Below, piece by piece: positions 35,870-48,216 of a stretch of 64,000 bases of DNA (the stretch's first letter is position 1; each line of letters starts with the position of its first letter). Below the pieces are notes generated by a model. It ran no database searches. It was not told where the DNA came from and was given only the letters and a program-made list of their open reading frames with translations. The stretch is taken from NCBI RefSeq assembly GCF_050908995.1, contig NC_135119.1, forward strand, positions 17,670,001 through 17,734,000, in the 5' to 3' direction. A program made the position numbers and the translations under genes. Source of the DNA: Andrena cerasifolii (Eukaryota > Arthropoda > Insecta > Hymenoptera > Andrenidae).

Positions 35870-37545
35870 TTGTTGGTCACCATCGGGACGCTTTTAACGT
35901 GAACCTCTATCGTCATGAAGAACCGAGCGAAACGCTGTATACATCGAAAACGAAACGTTGCTCACGTCGCTGGAAGCATTTAGTTGGATACCATTAGAAT
36001 CGTTATAAGTACGTTGTTTCTGCTCGAACGAAGAGTACTGGGAACACTTGTATTTCTTCGAAAAAATTGACTGGTTTTTTTTTTCTTAAAAAAAAATTAG
36101 TCTTTAACTGGTCGCGAGATAGAAACGATTACAGCGGAAGGTGTTATGTTGTAGCATCACTTTGTTTAATTCATAGTGTTCGGTGAATGTATGTCACTGT
36201 TCCTTGCCACTTCAGAATTATCATAGACACCCGTATGAATAAGGACACGTATAATCTTGCCGAGCTCTAAATTCTCATCTTTCTGAATGCATGTTGATAC
36301 GAATAGTACTTAAATTAGTGTGTAAAGGAATATTGTATAATATCCAACTTGGTGTGTTTCTGGAGGGTGAGCAAGCATTTCTTCCTTGTTGTCTTGATCA
36401 GTGCCCCTCTGCACTTTGCGGTGGCGAAGCAATCGGATAGTTTGAATGTACACGTATATCAGAAGTTAGCGAGAAAGGAGGAATGTTGTCGAGGATAGCA
36501 ATGGATACATTGACGAAAGCACAATCGAGGAAACTGACCCTCTAGCCGTCGGTCAGCGAGAATGGAGAAACTGTACACTGTAATATATACACTTCGATTA
36601 CAATGATGTAACGCTGCCACTGAACACATCCCGTGTAGTACAATTACCGTGCATATAATACTCCGCAGTATACTGGTACACACCGTATTATTAATTGAAT
36701 TGAATATTTATTAACGATTAATTATTACATTATTACCACTGTATTATCTATACCATTTGTACTTTACATTTCAGTTCGAACGAAATAAATGCCTTCTTTT
36801 TCATAAAAATAAACAGGCCAGTGCGTTTCGAGCGACACGCTACCCTGTCTGCATCTCTTCTCTTATTGTCTTTTCGATTAGATCGATTTGGTTATGAAAT
36901 TATCGTAGATCAGCATGCTTGGGGAATTTGGTATTGATAACAGCTGTGAAAATAGAATGAAAGCAATGGTTCTTGTATTTCGCATTACAATGCTTCTTAT
37001 GCTTCGTAAACGAGATAAATTTAAAATAAATTAACACCGAGGCGAGTGAAATATAAATAAGGAAATAAATTTGTGGAAGTAGTTAATGATTAAATGAAGC
37101 CTTTTATTGTGCACGATCGATTATGCGTCAATAGTTTACTGTACATTGAAGTAATTTCTGATGAATAAGCACAACGGTTTATCGGTAGAGTGATTCGTAG
37201 CACTATCTACTGCTGTGGTTAATGCGACTTCTGCTACGACCCCTCCTGCGAACATTGCAACGGCAGCTTTTGGTACCTTCATCCAAGAATGGAAATTCTC
37301 GGCGTAGTCTCTCTGTCAACTTTTCTTTTACGTGCATTGCAAATGGTAGTACTCCATCATCACTGTGCAGGGAATACGTGGAATGAATTTCCGCGAATTT
37401 CGGTGGAATAATGCTTTTGGAAGCAATAAAGACACTTTTAACAATCTCGTAGATTTCCAGGTTCGAATCTTGCGTTTGCTTCAATACGCATAAATTGCAA
37501 TGGCAAAAATGACTAACTTGGTGTTTAATGCTTCTTTTCAGTTAA

Positions 37546-37909
37546 GGGGGGACCCCATCCTAAAACCACTAACAAAAGGCAAAATTGGGGATTTTTTTGT
37601 TCGTATAAATAAAAATATAGGGCTTGGATTTTTTATATAATTTTAACGAAATCTTTATTTTGCAAGAAATTTTTTTCTTGGTGAAAAATTGTATAAAATT
37701 GGGGAGTGTGGGCCTGTTATTTTGCAGTGCTCCGGGAAGTCATTTTGTTCACCGTCATTTCGTACAATTTTTCATAAAAAAAAATTTTTCTACCAAAATA
37801 AAGATTGCTCTAAAATTATATAAAAAAATCCAAGCCCTATATTTTTATTTATACGAAAAAAAAATCCCTAACTTGTTATTTTTTTAGTGGCTTCAGGGTG
37901 GGATCCCCC
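37546..37909. mobile_element. TTAA-flanked piggyBac-like palindromic MITE (364 bp)
   Basis: Exact TTAA copies at 37542-37545 and 37910-37913 flank ends GGGGGGACCCCATCCT and, from the right, GGGGGGATCCCACCCT. The arms stay complementary far inwards, for instance around AATATAGGGCTTGGATTTTT and its complement near 37822. Confidence 0.85.
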
Positions 37910-38227
37910 CTTAATAAAAACTACTGTATTTATAAACAGAGCTTTCAAGGAAAATAGGAAATAATATATTACAGCAGTATATAAAGAATTACAAATTTAA
38001 AGTTCGTTTCGGAGTAGTACAGTTAAATAAAGAAATGAAGTTTTGAGGTATATATGAGACAATTACCATATAATTTCCAAAAGAAGTGTCTAATACTATT
38101 TTTCATGAGGACTACTGAAAATCGTATTAAATAGTAATAAAATATTACATTGAGCAATATTGTTTTCTTCCTTATGCGCACTCTATCATTTAAGTTGGCT
38201 AATTACCTTACAAGAACACCTTTCTCT

Positions 38228-38407
38228 TTAGATTTTAGTTAATAAAACATACAGATAGTACCTAATAATTGTGTAATCCACTGCGTCCGTGACGTGGAGC
38301 GTAATTACAAGAAACGTAAATGACACAATGTACGTTATAACAGCGGCCAAACCCTTATTCGTCAAGCTAGTGATTACTACATCTTCAGCTCCAAGCTGAT
38401 GAAGTAC
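38228..38407 (-). CDS. Paralogue B exon 3 (last helix and stop)
   Basis: It encodes VLHQLGAEDVVITSLTNKG, the helix AAVITYIVSFTFLVITLHV and ends YYLYVLLTKI. Acceptor ATCAG at 38408-38412. With 59 codons it is one shorter than the matching exon of paralogue A. Confidence 0.65.
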   Translation of the reverse strand, partial: VLHQLGAEDVVITSLTNKGLAAVITYIVSFTFLVITLHVTDAVDYTIIRYYLYVLLTKI

Positions 38408-39495
38408 CTGATTTATTTAAAAATCAAAGAAACTCGATTTAGAACGAACAATATATGTTTTGAAAAGAGTTCATTATAGCTCAAAGTTCGTCATTGAATT
38501 TTTTACTCCTCTTCTGCAATATTAAGTAAGGTACTGAGTTGTTACATTACGTGGCAAATACCAGTCGGTAGCGTTGACAGAAGAAGCACATCAATCGGCG
38601 TCCAAATACAAGCTAACGCAAACTCCAATAGAAACGCTGTGGCTAAAAACTTCGTGTAAGAGCAGAAGAGTCAAATATATTACACAGGCCTTGGTTTCAA
38701 AAGATAATTGAGGAAATTGCCAATAAACAGTAACTTAAAATATAATTGATGGTTTGGTAATAAATTAAATATCATGTTAGATCTAGAGTGGAAAGTCCTA
38801 TCGCATTTATCCGCCATTGTCTATCTGGTCTATCATAAGAAATTAAAAATAACTGGGAATTAAATTTACACTCACTAACTCTTTAATTACTCTGCTTCAT
38901 GAGAAACTTACTAAATGCTAGAAATATTTAAAAATATTAATTAAATTGTGTCGTCAGGAAATTGTGCTAAACAATTGGATGCAGATTTTTTAAGAAATAC
39001 ATTACGTATTGAGTTTATTTTAGAAGATAATGCGTTACACAAACAGATATATTTAGGTACAAGGTATTGTCACATCCAGAGGTTATCAGAAATCAACCAA
39101 TGGAGACTTCAACATCAATTAGTAATATAAAAAATAAAGTAGAAATCTCGAATAAACCTATCGTAGTTAGATTACAGGTGATAGGAAATGGAAAATTGAA
39201 TATTACGACTATGATAGTAATCTATGTAATAGGATTGTTTATAATAATAGTTGCCACTAACCTCGTAGATTGCTAGAAAAGCTGTTTTCGGTGCACGAAA
39301 ATATCGGGGGAAAATGGTGGAATTAACGATAAGGATGTAAATACCAATGCTGAAAAATATGGAACTAAGTGGTGGTCCCAAAAGAAGAGATTCGCAATCT
39401 TCATCTTCCATGGCATTGGCGAAGCATGTTCGAAAAATTGGGAGCCTGAAAATATTTAATAATAACGCCCAGATTGTATAAACCAACTGCGACAT
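38228..39495 (-). CDS. Small four-helix membrane protein, paralogue B
   Basis: Three reverse-strand exons, all joined in phase 0, give about 170 residues with four hydrophobic segments; no signal for an enzyme or receptor is visible. Exon 1 (39262-39495) ends FRAPKTAFLAIYE before a GTTAGT donor; exon 2 (38551-38649) is 99 nt; exon 3 (38228-38407) ends LLTKI and TAA. Exon lengths, phases and the residues YE (end of exon 1) and IW.P (exon 2) match paralogue A upstream, so the two are tandem duplicates. The start at 39495 is the first ATG in the exon. An alternative is a separate first exon at 40102-40164. Small insect tetraspan proteins of the Pasiflora/Fire exit type have this size and topology, but I cannot confirm that link. 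Confidence 0.65.
38551..38649 (-). CDS. Paralogue B exon 2 (third helix)
   Basis: It encodes FLATAFLLEFALACIW, then TPIDVLLLSTLPTGICH. Acceptor ACGAAG, donor CAC|GTAATG; 99 nt, phase 0. Same length as paralogue A exon 2, with IW.P in the same place. Confidence 0.65.
39262..39495 (-). CDS. Paralogue B exon 1 (first and second helices)
   Basis: It encodes an N-terminal hydrophobic stretch (LVYTIWALLLNIF), an acidic loop (AMEDEDCES), the helix SSIFFSIGIYILIV and FRAPKTAFLAIYE. Donor GAG|GTTAGT. A TTG just after a CGCAG acceptor at 39486 is another possible exon start in the same phase. Confidence 0.55.
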
Positions 39496-40101
39496 TTCAG
39501 TAAACGGTAGACTTTATCTTCTTTTGCTGTTAAAACTGATATTCTAGATAAATTATTAAGAATAACTCATTAATGAACATCTGGCAAATTAATTTCCGAG
39601 ATATCTCGATTGCTATTGCGACATTTCGATTGTTATTTTTTGAAAGTGGGCGAGAAATAAAAATTGAGGTTCGAATTAGTTGCGTTTTACACTTAATTTA
39701 ACTAAATAATACAGCTTCATCGTTAATATTCGCGCAAGTTAAATAAAAGAACATATGGAACTGCAGGTTCGATTTACTCAAACTTGCTGATATTTTTTTC
39801 ATTTGGAATACTATCTATAAATTGTGAATGGAACAGAGAATATTAAATAATGAACATTTTTCTTCTTCCTTAATACATTCTGCACTTTTCACTGTTCCAA
39901 ACTGCATACTTATTCGACACTCGGTATATGACAATGAGGTGCACCACGAGGAATATTAAAATAGCAAACAATAGACATTTTATTACAATTACCAAAATTC
40001 TATACAAATACAAATCATGCATATACGATTTACGCGGTATAAATATTTTCAAGCTAATTGTGTGTATTTGGCGGATCCCTGCTGCACATGAATTTATATA
40101 C

Positions 40102-40164
40102 GAACCAGTCTGTCACTTCGGGATCTGCGAAGCTGATCTTCTTCCTTTTGCATTTGCAGAACAT
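40102..40164 (-). CDS. Candidate first coding exon of paralogue B
   Basis: On the reverse strand, ATG at 40164 opens MFCKCKRKKISFADPEVTDW followed by Phe and a weak GTATAT donor at 40101, phase 0. That could join the phase-0 acceptor at 39486, giving a short basic cytoplasmic N-terminus before the first helix. An in-frame TGA at 40222-40224 stands upstream, as expected for a 5' UTR. The donor is weak and no homologue is recalled. Confidence 0.3.
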
Positions 40165-40879
40165 CCAAAATCTACCGCTGCCTTCCCTAAATGCCCAAAA
40201 CGTGGACGCTATAAACTTTGTTCAAAATAACACCATTGTAATTGTTGCAGCACAAATCAAGTACACGGAGTCCTGACACTTCAAAAATTATTTTCCTTAA
40301 TTATAACTTCAGTTACTCGTTGTCGAACAACATCACAAACACGAATTACAAGAAGTACATTTTCTATACAGTTCTAAGCAAATATTCAACACTAAATTAT
40401 TTTGTCCCGAATTTATGTAAAAAAAACACAGAAAATTGAAAATTTCATAAAAAGGTCAATTACATTAATCCATCTGTCAAAAACTCTAAAACAATATTTG
40501 AAAGAAAAATACACTTCCCGTCCTTGAAATACATGTTGTCCACGCTGCATTATTCTTTCTAGGATATTAGATTATCGCCAGACCACCGTTCATTTGCGTT
40601 TTTGTACCGCAACAGTAACGTATCAATGAATATAAAGTATTAACAAAGAAAAATCAGATACTATGCTCTGGATAAAATAAATATAAATGCCAACCAATCG
40701 TTAATATTCGCACATTTTTCCAGAATTTTGCAAAATAGGTTTCTATTTGTGGTAGCGCTTCAAAAATACCCACAGTTACATGATAATTGTACGCTTATAA
40801 TTTAAATGAAACCGATTTCTGTGATTAGGGCACTCTATACTGTTGGAAGTGTCTTGCAAAACTAAACATTACTGGTTCA

Positions 40880-41062
40880 CTACTTGGTCCAAGTATCCAA
40901 AATCGCGTCCAAGGACTCGGTGGCATCCAGCATCCACACGAACGACAGTATCGACATGCAGAAGGCCATGTGTATCGCGGCGCAGTCTTTCGCCATGTAG
41001 TAAGCAAAATCGGTCAAAAACGAATAACGACTCAGGCCCAGTATCGTGTTTACCCAAAGCAA
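40880..41062 (-). CDS. Paralogue A exon 3 (last helix and stop)
   Basis: It encodes LLWVNTILGLSRYSF, DFAYYMAKDCAAIHMAFCMS and ILSFVWMLDATESL, ending TWTK then TAG. Acceptor CTTTCAG; 60 codons plus stop. Confidence 0.7.
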   Translation of the reverse strand: MLWVNTILGLSRYSFLTDFAYYMAKDCAAIHMAFCMSILSFVWMLDATESLDAILDTWTK

Positions 41063-42298
41063 CTGAAAGGCAATTCGTTTCCATTACAAAAGTGTATGGA
41101 AAATAAAAACATTTTATCGGATACAAATTTAGAGTTCCTTCCAACATTACATTGATTTGAGAATTTCTAAAAGTTTTTACATAGACTCACCCATTTACTT
41201 GATTCCTGAGTTAAACAATAAATGACGTGCATAAGCGGTACCCAAATCGCCCGCGTCGCTAAGTTCGTAGTCAAAGCAGCCACCAACATCTGCGCATGAT
41301 TAAAATAAGGAAATGAACATTATAATCGTGCTGTATTTCGATTTACGGTAATACGACGTGATTACTAATATTAAGCAATGAAATTACGTCTGCGTATCAA
41401 CTTTTCGAAATTATAATTTGCAATATTTCATCACAAGTCGAAAATTCCTGTACCTGCAAGAATTAATTCTTAAACATTGGGAATATGTTTATCGAGTTAA
41501 GCACAGTTCACATTATTCTATTTCTTAGATTGCACACTACATACTTTTCCTTTGCGTCGTGTCGTAATTATTAACCCTTCGTGGTCACACGGGGTGTATT
41601 GTAACTCAAGAATAATTTTCGAGTTAAAATGTCGTGTCTATACGACTTCCAAAGGGAATTTATCGCATGAAAAAAAAATTAAAAAACCGCTTTTTTCCCA
41701 AAACCGTGGAAAATCACTCATTTTCAACTACAAATTTTATCATATCAAAATTTACGTTTCTAGAAAAAGATTATTAGACCATGATTGTATAAGTATTACG
41801 AGCGTACAATTATCACTGAAAAGTTAAAGGGTTCGAAAATAGGAAAATGGTAACTCGAAAAAATGACGCTGGGGTACAGTGAACCCCGTGGGACCAACTT
41901 GTGATTATAAGAAGGTGTGACCACGAAGAGTAAATATAAATAAAGTCCCGCACAAAAGGTATTTGTTCGCCTGAATTTCAACACGTTCAACGTCCTGATT
42001 TCCTTTAGTTTGAGATATTTTTTCAAATATGCAATACGGTGCTCACTTCGTAAATGTAGAGAAGCTGTATCGGTGGCTCCTTAAGCGTTCTCGGCCAAAG
42101 TTTGTACTCCGCGAGGAGGCACAGCACGGAAAATGTGAAAAGCACTGACGCGTACGACGGATCGAAGGGTGGGCTGCTGTCGTCATCGAAACATAGGCCA
42201 ATTATGCAGATTTGTCGGAGATGAGTGTACATGCCTGATGCCACTACCGCTACCCAATGAGGATTTACGTATCCTAGGTACTCCTTCACTGTGTCCAT
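40880..42298 (-). CDS. Small four-helix membrane protein, paralogue A
   Basis: Three exons joined in phase 0 give 177 residues: 42047-42298, 41191-41289 and 40880-41062. Hydrophobic segments lie near residues 14-34, 47-66, 86-110 and 133-155, so about four membrane passes. Exon 1 ends PIQLLYIYE before a GTGAGC donor, exon 2 is 99 nt with IWVP, and exon 3 ends DAILDTWTK and TAG. The ATG at 42298 lies three bases inside an acceptor (TTCACAG|GAC), so an upstream exon, coding or not, must exist. The intron after exon 1 holds a TTAA-type MITE. The family is uncertain; Pasiflora/Fire exit-like tetraspans are one possibility. Confidence 0.7.
41191..41289 (-). CDS. Paralogue A exon 2 (third helix)
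   Basis: It encodes MLVAALTTNLATRAIWVPL, then MHVIYCLTQESSKW. Acceptor GCGCAG, donor TGG|GTGAGT; 99 nt, phase 0. Confidence 0.72.
41575..41929. mobile_element. piggyBac-like MITE in paralogue A intron
   Basis: The left end CCCTTCGTGGTCACACGGGG follows TTAA (41571-41574); the right end reads inwards CTCTTCGTGGTCACAC and is followed by GTAA, a one-base-decayed duplication. A second inner pair, ACACGGGGTG and GAACCCCGTG, gives further symmetry. Confidence 0.7.
42047..42298 (-). CDS. Paralogue A exon 1 in view (first and second helices)
   Basis: It encodes MDTVKEYLGYVNPHWVAVVA, an acidic loop (FDDDSSPPFD), the helix SYASVLFTFSVLCLLAEY and PIQLLYIYE. The exon itself begins at 42301 after TATTCACAG and stays open upstream of the ATG for one codon, so the true N-terminus may lie in an earlier exon. 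Confidence 0.68.
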
Positions 42299-42301
42299 GT
42301 C

Positions 42302-45300
42302 CTGTGAATAAATGTATCGACCCTTTCGTCAATTATCAAATTAGAAACTTTGCATCAGCAATGCGCACCTTCCCATGATAAATAAGTTTATAGCTCTATC
42401 TTAAGGGGTTATGCTCAGTCAGGAGGCCGAAAAAGGGTGGTCTTTGGAAATTTTTTACTCAAAAGCTATAACACATTTCTGAAAAAATCTTTTTTCCTTT
42501 TAAAGATTGCATCTAGTACCGTGCATCGTAATTTTTTTATTTAAAAATATTTAGCAATAACTAAGTTATTGTTCATCATTCGAAGGTTGTCTAAAAAAAA
42601 AGCAAAAAAAAAAGTTAACAGATCCGTGATGAGATCTTTTCCATAGTTCATTAAAGCACTTACATTATATTTAAATATACATACTTGTGATTATAAAGTG
42701 ATACATTCGAACGATATTAAAAATATGTATTTTTTCACAACGAAATAAGTAGAGGAAACAGTAACTTTATGCCACTGCGATAATGTAAAAGGTTACATGT
42801 CCAATCCGGGACACTTTGGCGGACACTTTTCAATGCGGGACAAAGGGCTCAAATGCGGGACGTCTGGTCACTTTAGTCTATATATATATAGAGGGATATT
42901 CCCCACGAATGAATATGGAAAAGAGGTAGCGACGATAGAAGTTCGTTACTTGCCAAACAATCTACAGCGATTCGAAAGCTACTGCGTATCAGTTGCAAGA
43001 ACAATTGTTCATACTGTACCATTAAATACTCGTCCTTGGAGCGTAAACGTGCATCTGTAACTGGAAACTAACATCGGGAATATTTTTCCACAAGCCCTGC
43101 TGCTTTTCGATGCACTGGCTCTTCAGAAAACAGATTCATATACATACATACGCATAATATGCTCCAACCAGATCCCCCTTTCAAATCTGAATGGGAATTT
43201 GGTGAAGAATTTCTAACTGTTAATTTAACATTCCTCTATATTTCCTTTCGCATCCACGGGCTAGGTTATAACTATGACATTTGTTACGCGCAGACAGCGG
43301 GAATCAACGCCTTGTCGAACTCGCTCATATATGTAGCGAGTCGCTGTTGATGATAGTTTCATGCTGCTTCTGATTTCATATTTTGAATTACTTTGAATAA
43401 TAAAAGTAGTCGGAATTGGGTGGAAATGTTATTAGCTATCTTTTAAAAGAATAATGTACACTTAAACTGGTGGATATTGATAGGGTGACCGTAGCTAATA
43501 TCGCCCATGTTCCTAATATTGCCACTCGTTATATCTCGCAAAGTAAGCACTAAAATTTATCGGTTACGTACTGAATTACTGCCTAAACATATGTAGGAAG
43601 ACATACTGTAATTGTAGCGTTATGCGATCAACAATTACAGAAAGGGAAATATTTTAGTGAAGCTTAATAGTGTAGAAAGAAATTCTTATAAAAAAATTCT
43701 TTATTCTTAACGTGTCACATTTACATTTGTGTCAAATTTTCTATTTCTTGCGCACGTCATATAAGCGAACCTAGTAAAACAAGCTGTTAGCTTTTAGCAT
43801 GATTTAATATGTCACAGTGAAAGTGAATGAAATGAGAACAAAAGTAAAAGAATTCTAAGCTGTTCGCCCAATAGAAGAAAACGATTAGTTAGAACTCAGT
43901 TCGACGTAGGTTCTTCAATGTCTAAGTGGTAGCACAGTGGTTCATTGAAAACCGTTCAGCTTGCCAATTCGTTTAATTCGTCCTCGCGGGGTTGCAAAAG
44001 TGTGTGCTCCGGAGTACAGTTTATATTTCAGGTTAATGGAATTCTCTTGTGCTCGAATTTTCCATCAAACTGTGGCCAGCTATACATCACGCATTGTTTT
44101 ATTTCTGTTTCCTTTTCATTTTTATATTACTCTCGTGAAATTAATCATACCACTTTCACGATAGAAACGTATAAAGGAAGTAAACTACCAAATACTTTTC
44201 AAAATACTTCAAAATTAAAAGAACGTGTATAAGACACCAGGATACATTTCGCTAAAAATCCTATAAATTATTCCATATTTGTAAGTAACAATGTGCAATA
44301 ATGTGAAATTAATAAATTTCAGTGCGCTGTGCTTTCGGATTAAACGACTTCTGCTCGTGGCGTACCTTTATTCACAACAATTGAGTTTTTTTAAATGGAT
44401 TAATGAACCGAAAAGAACACGAGAACGTGAAAGAAAGGTCATGAGTATCGCTCTCAGTTATAGTGGCGCTTGAATGAGCTTCGTTTCCTGAAACGGGACC
44501 ATTTTACTTCGGTATCACGCACTCATACATAATGCATTACATTTGCCAATAGCTTTTCCTCTTCCCAGCGAGAAAACGAATGGTTGCGAATAATGCGCTG
44601 TTTCTTTCGCGTCAGGTTTCCCCCTGATTTCAACCGTTAATCGCATTAACGTGATTTTGCTGACGAAAAATGGAATACTCAGTGCTGAGTGTCTAATGGA
44701 AACTTGGAAAACACTAGTTAAGTGCAGACCTATCCGATTGACGAAGGCATAATGATTAAAATTTCCTATCCTTTTCTGAAATTACAATTTTAATCTTGCT
44801 ACAGAATACATTGACGCATTTATTTATTTTTGGACTTTAATACGGTTTCAATAGAATTGTGGAAATTTATTCGAAATTTTGTATCGTTTCTTCCTATTTG
44901 TTAACTAACGTATTAAATTAGACAGATGATAGGTAATAATCAGTCTTTTTAAAGGCGTGATACGTAGCCAAGTGTAAATCGTCCCCTAAAGTACGAAATG
45001 TACTAAAAGACGGAGCAGTTTTAACAAAGACGAGTTAATAGCACAAGAATGATCAAAGCTTCTAGGTAGGGGGCAGAACTCAATGATTCAAAGGCCGCAG
45101 TTTCTCGTAGGATAGAATAGCTGAACAACTTTAGTCAAAGGAAACGTCGGACCATGGGACACCAGGAAATTGTCCTTTTAGGCTCGGATCCTTCCCTCTG
45201 TTAATGACATATTCCCTGTATAGGAAGATCAGCAATATAAACTACACGAGATAAGTTGGCAAGGAGTATTGACAACGATTTCAATGTGGAGAATTAAAAC

Positions 45301-46467
45301 AGATAGATAGAAACAAATAATAAATATGCCACAGTGCATAATATACATATGTACATAAAAACTTGCCCCATCACAATGGGACTCTCATATTTTTATATTT
45401 TTTGTGAAATATAAATTCGAGAAATAAGGACAGAATTTAATTAAAATTAGTATCAGCTAAACTAAGATTTTATAGTTCACCTAAAATTAATATCGAAGCA
45501 AGTCTACATTTAAAGTGTTAAACTACACGTTGCCGTTTTGCTTCTCGTTCTTTCTTAATAAAATGCTAATCATAATATTCTACTCTGTTTATTCTTTTTC
45601 TAATAAATATTCAAGGAAAAAGGGAAGCTAAAATATTTGAAACATTCGTGTTGCCCGAAACGTTCAAGCTTCAAGATCCAAGCTACTCGACACAGTCAAA
45701 AAGCAAAAATTTGAGTTTCTAAATTTTGTATTTTATTTCATGGATTGGCATTTTTGTGGTATTTATAAGTTCTCTTCTTTCCTTCTTTCTTGAAAATAAG
45801 CAAAATATATCCTTCTATCGTTTTATTAATTAAAAATTCTTGCATTTAAAGATACGGATACGTACCAGTGGCTGAAATTATTAATTTTTTTTGTCGCATC
45901 TTCTAACTTCTGAAGAGAATTAAAAAAGAAACGAAACATATCGGTTCTTTCATTTTTTTACCACAATTAGTTCTTTTTAAGCCCTTTAATTCGGTGTAAA
46001 TTTTATCTGTTCCCGAGTGCTCCCACATAAGAAGAAATACGCATAATAAAACGAAAAATTAGACAAATCTGTGCTAGAATATTTATTTTTAAAAGGCACT
46101 GAGCTTTGAATTCCTTCAGATTCAACTGATAGTGACGAAGATGTATAATAAGAATGAATAATTTTAAATTTATTATCAATACGAATTATTTAAAAAATTA
46201 TTTTTATTTTTTTATAATTGTTTCATATGTTTGTTATTAATTTGTGTTTAAATGTATTTAAAAAATTATATATTTTATTTGTTTTACAAAAGTATGCACG
46301 ATATGATTAACTAATAAAAATTATGTTCAAAGATATATTTCAATGAATTATTATATGTTAAAAATTAATTTTTTGTGTACAAATATGATTGACAATATCA
46401 ATTACATGTAAATAACTGTATCTTAATGGAAAATTGATTTTTAATTATTTTTCTTATATACTCGTTG
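42302..46467. other. Intergenic DNA, no supported gene
   Basis: AT-rich, no recognisable protein. Around 42796-42880 repeated GCGGGAC segments and GTCCCG-like termini (GACGTCTGGTCAC) look like a decayed hAT-type terminus. The start of transcription of paralogue A should lie somewhere here, but I cannot place it. Confidence 0.4.
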
Positions 46468-46626
46468 CACTGTGGGGCCGCTCGAAAAAATTCGAGCTAC
46501 TCGGTTTAATCGAGCCGCTCGGTTCTTTCGAGCCACTCAGTTTTTACGGGTACTCGGGTCGGCTCGGCTCGAAAAACCGAGCCCGGCTCGGCTCGCTTTT
46601 TCCGAGTACTCGAACAGCCTTACAGT
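46468..46626. repeat. GCTCGA-rich inverted-repeat fragment
   Basis: Inverted ends CACTGTGGGGCCGCTCGA and, from the right, ACTGTAAGGCTGTTCGAG enclose many CTCGGCTCG units. It resembles a short non-autonomous DNA transposon, but no clean target duplication is present. The stretch from 46627 to 48216 shows no gene; a TAA microsatellite is at 47348-47370. Confidence 0.5.
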
Positions 46627-48216
46627 ACCCTAGTGACGGTGTCATCACGCGTTACTAAACTCGCAGCGGAAAAACGCTTTCACAGGAGCGAGAAATAAAA
46701 TGGCCTGATATTACGGAGGACATGTTCTCTCAGAGGGAGAAGATTATCCAAGACGATGGTAGCCATGGCGACGGCACACTGTATCGAGGAAAAGTACATT
46801 CGTTTCTCGGCTTCTCGACGTCTGAATAAGGGAGGCGAATCGAAGAGGGAAACGAAGGTGCAGAAAGGAACTCGACCGAGTAAAAGTTGCTTGAGAACAA
46901 AAAAGAGAAATCCCCGCTGTCCCATCTCGACGAGGGCTCGACCACTTTAACCCCCTTCGCCCATTCCGCGTTTCAACCACCAACGAGACCTCGTTCTTCA
47001 GAGAGCATCCATTCCTTTTACGCATTCATGCTGCCACTTGTCGGATCAGGGCTTCAACCTCTTTTATATTTCCAAATGAACTGACGCGACGTCAAGGTAA
47101 TCGACAAATTGAATCTCCAATTCATCCTGGGACTTTTTAATTCCATAGGGAATTTTAGGATGACGATCCATGGCTCTATAAAATAAACGTACTCGTTCCA
47201 TGCAAATGTACTTTTATATGAATTACGTGCATCAGGAAACTTTAATATTGAACAAGTTAAAAATTATTGTAAGCATGTAGTGTGGTGTCTAAATGTGTGC
47301 ACTATACTCCATTGTCATATTAATTGTAATGGTGTAATAAAGTCATTTAATAATAATAATAATAATAATACACCTGAATATTTTAGTTGTCTTTAGAGAG
47401 GCAGATAGAATAATATAGATAATTTTTATCGAGCTGATTTTTGCTGCAGTTTCAAGCTTCAAGTTCGTGCTTTTTAGTGGAATCGTGTGGCTCGTTAATA
47501 ATTAGGTTAAAACAAGATGCTAAAAATAAATATATTTATATGCTGTTCGTGTGTACATATCACGAGGTATTTAATATAAAAATTCTTTGGAAGATTTTTT
47601 AATAATTTTACAGACAGGCTGGAATACGATAGCTGGTTTCAAGCTTCCAGTAATTGCATAGCGTTGATCAGCACGAGACTATATCAATGGAACGATGCAT
47701 TATTGATAGGTTTTTACCTCGATGAAGCGCATTAGCGATACACTTGGGCAGACCTTAATACAAGGTCTCTAAATGAAAGTAGATCTTTATCGCCGCCGTT
47801 CGACCAACTGCGTTTCTCACATTCCGCATACATTTATAAACATGGATTTTAATTAGTAGATCGTGAACACGCGACAAAAACATATTACAACACGCGAAGA
47901 TATTGCGTTGAATTCTTGGTTTGTCCATACACGTATTCACGACTTCCTTGCAACAAAAGGGATATGCACATACAGCCGATCAAAAAAAATCTACGCACGC
48001 CTATCTTCATCAGAATTACTGGAACTATCATAATTTTTATAATATCTCAACTGTATATTTATAATTTATTTATCTGATTCATCATTTTGTGCACGTGACA
48101 CAAAGTTTTTTGGTCCCATCGCGAACAAAGTTTTTATAATAATCGAACTTTGTAAATAGTTTGAATTGCTACAAGTACTTTCTTCGATACAATGTCGGTG
48201 TGTTTAAACATATATA

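Larger units (their letters stand above)
33601..37541. other. Intergenic DNA, no supported gene
   Basis: AT-rich DNA with moderate GC near 34500-34740 and 35400-35720. It contains the hairpin at 35689-35720 and a CT microsatellite at 35843-35869. An open reverse frame at 37203-37541 is discussed under findings but is not strong enough to call. Confidence 0.5.

Noticed and set aside
37440..37490. GGTTCGAATCTTGC, resembling a tRNA T-arm
   Set aside because: No matching acceptor, D or anticodon stems can be drawn on either side.
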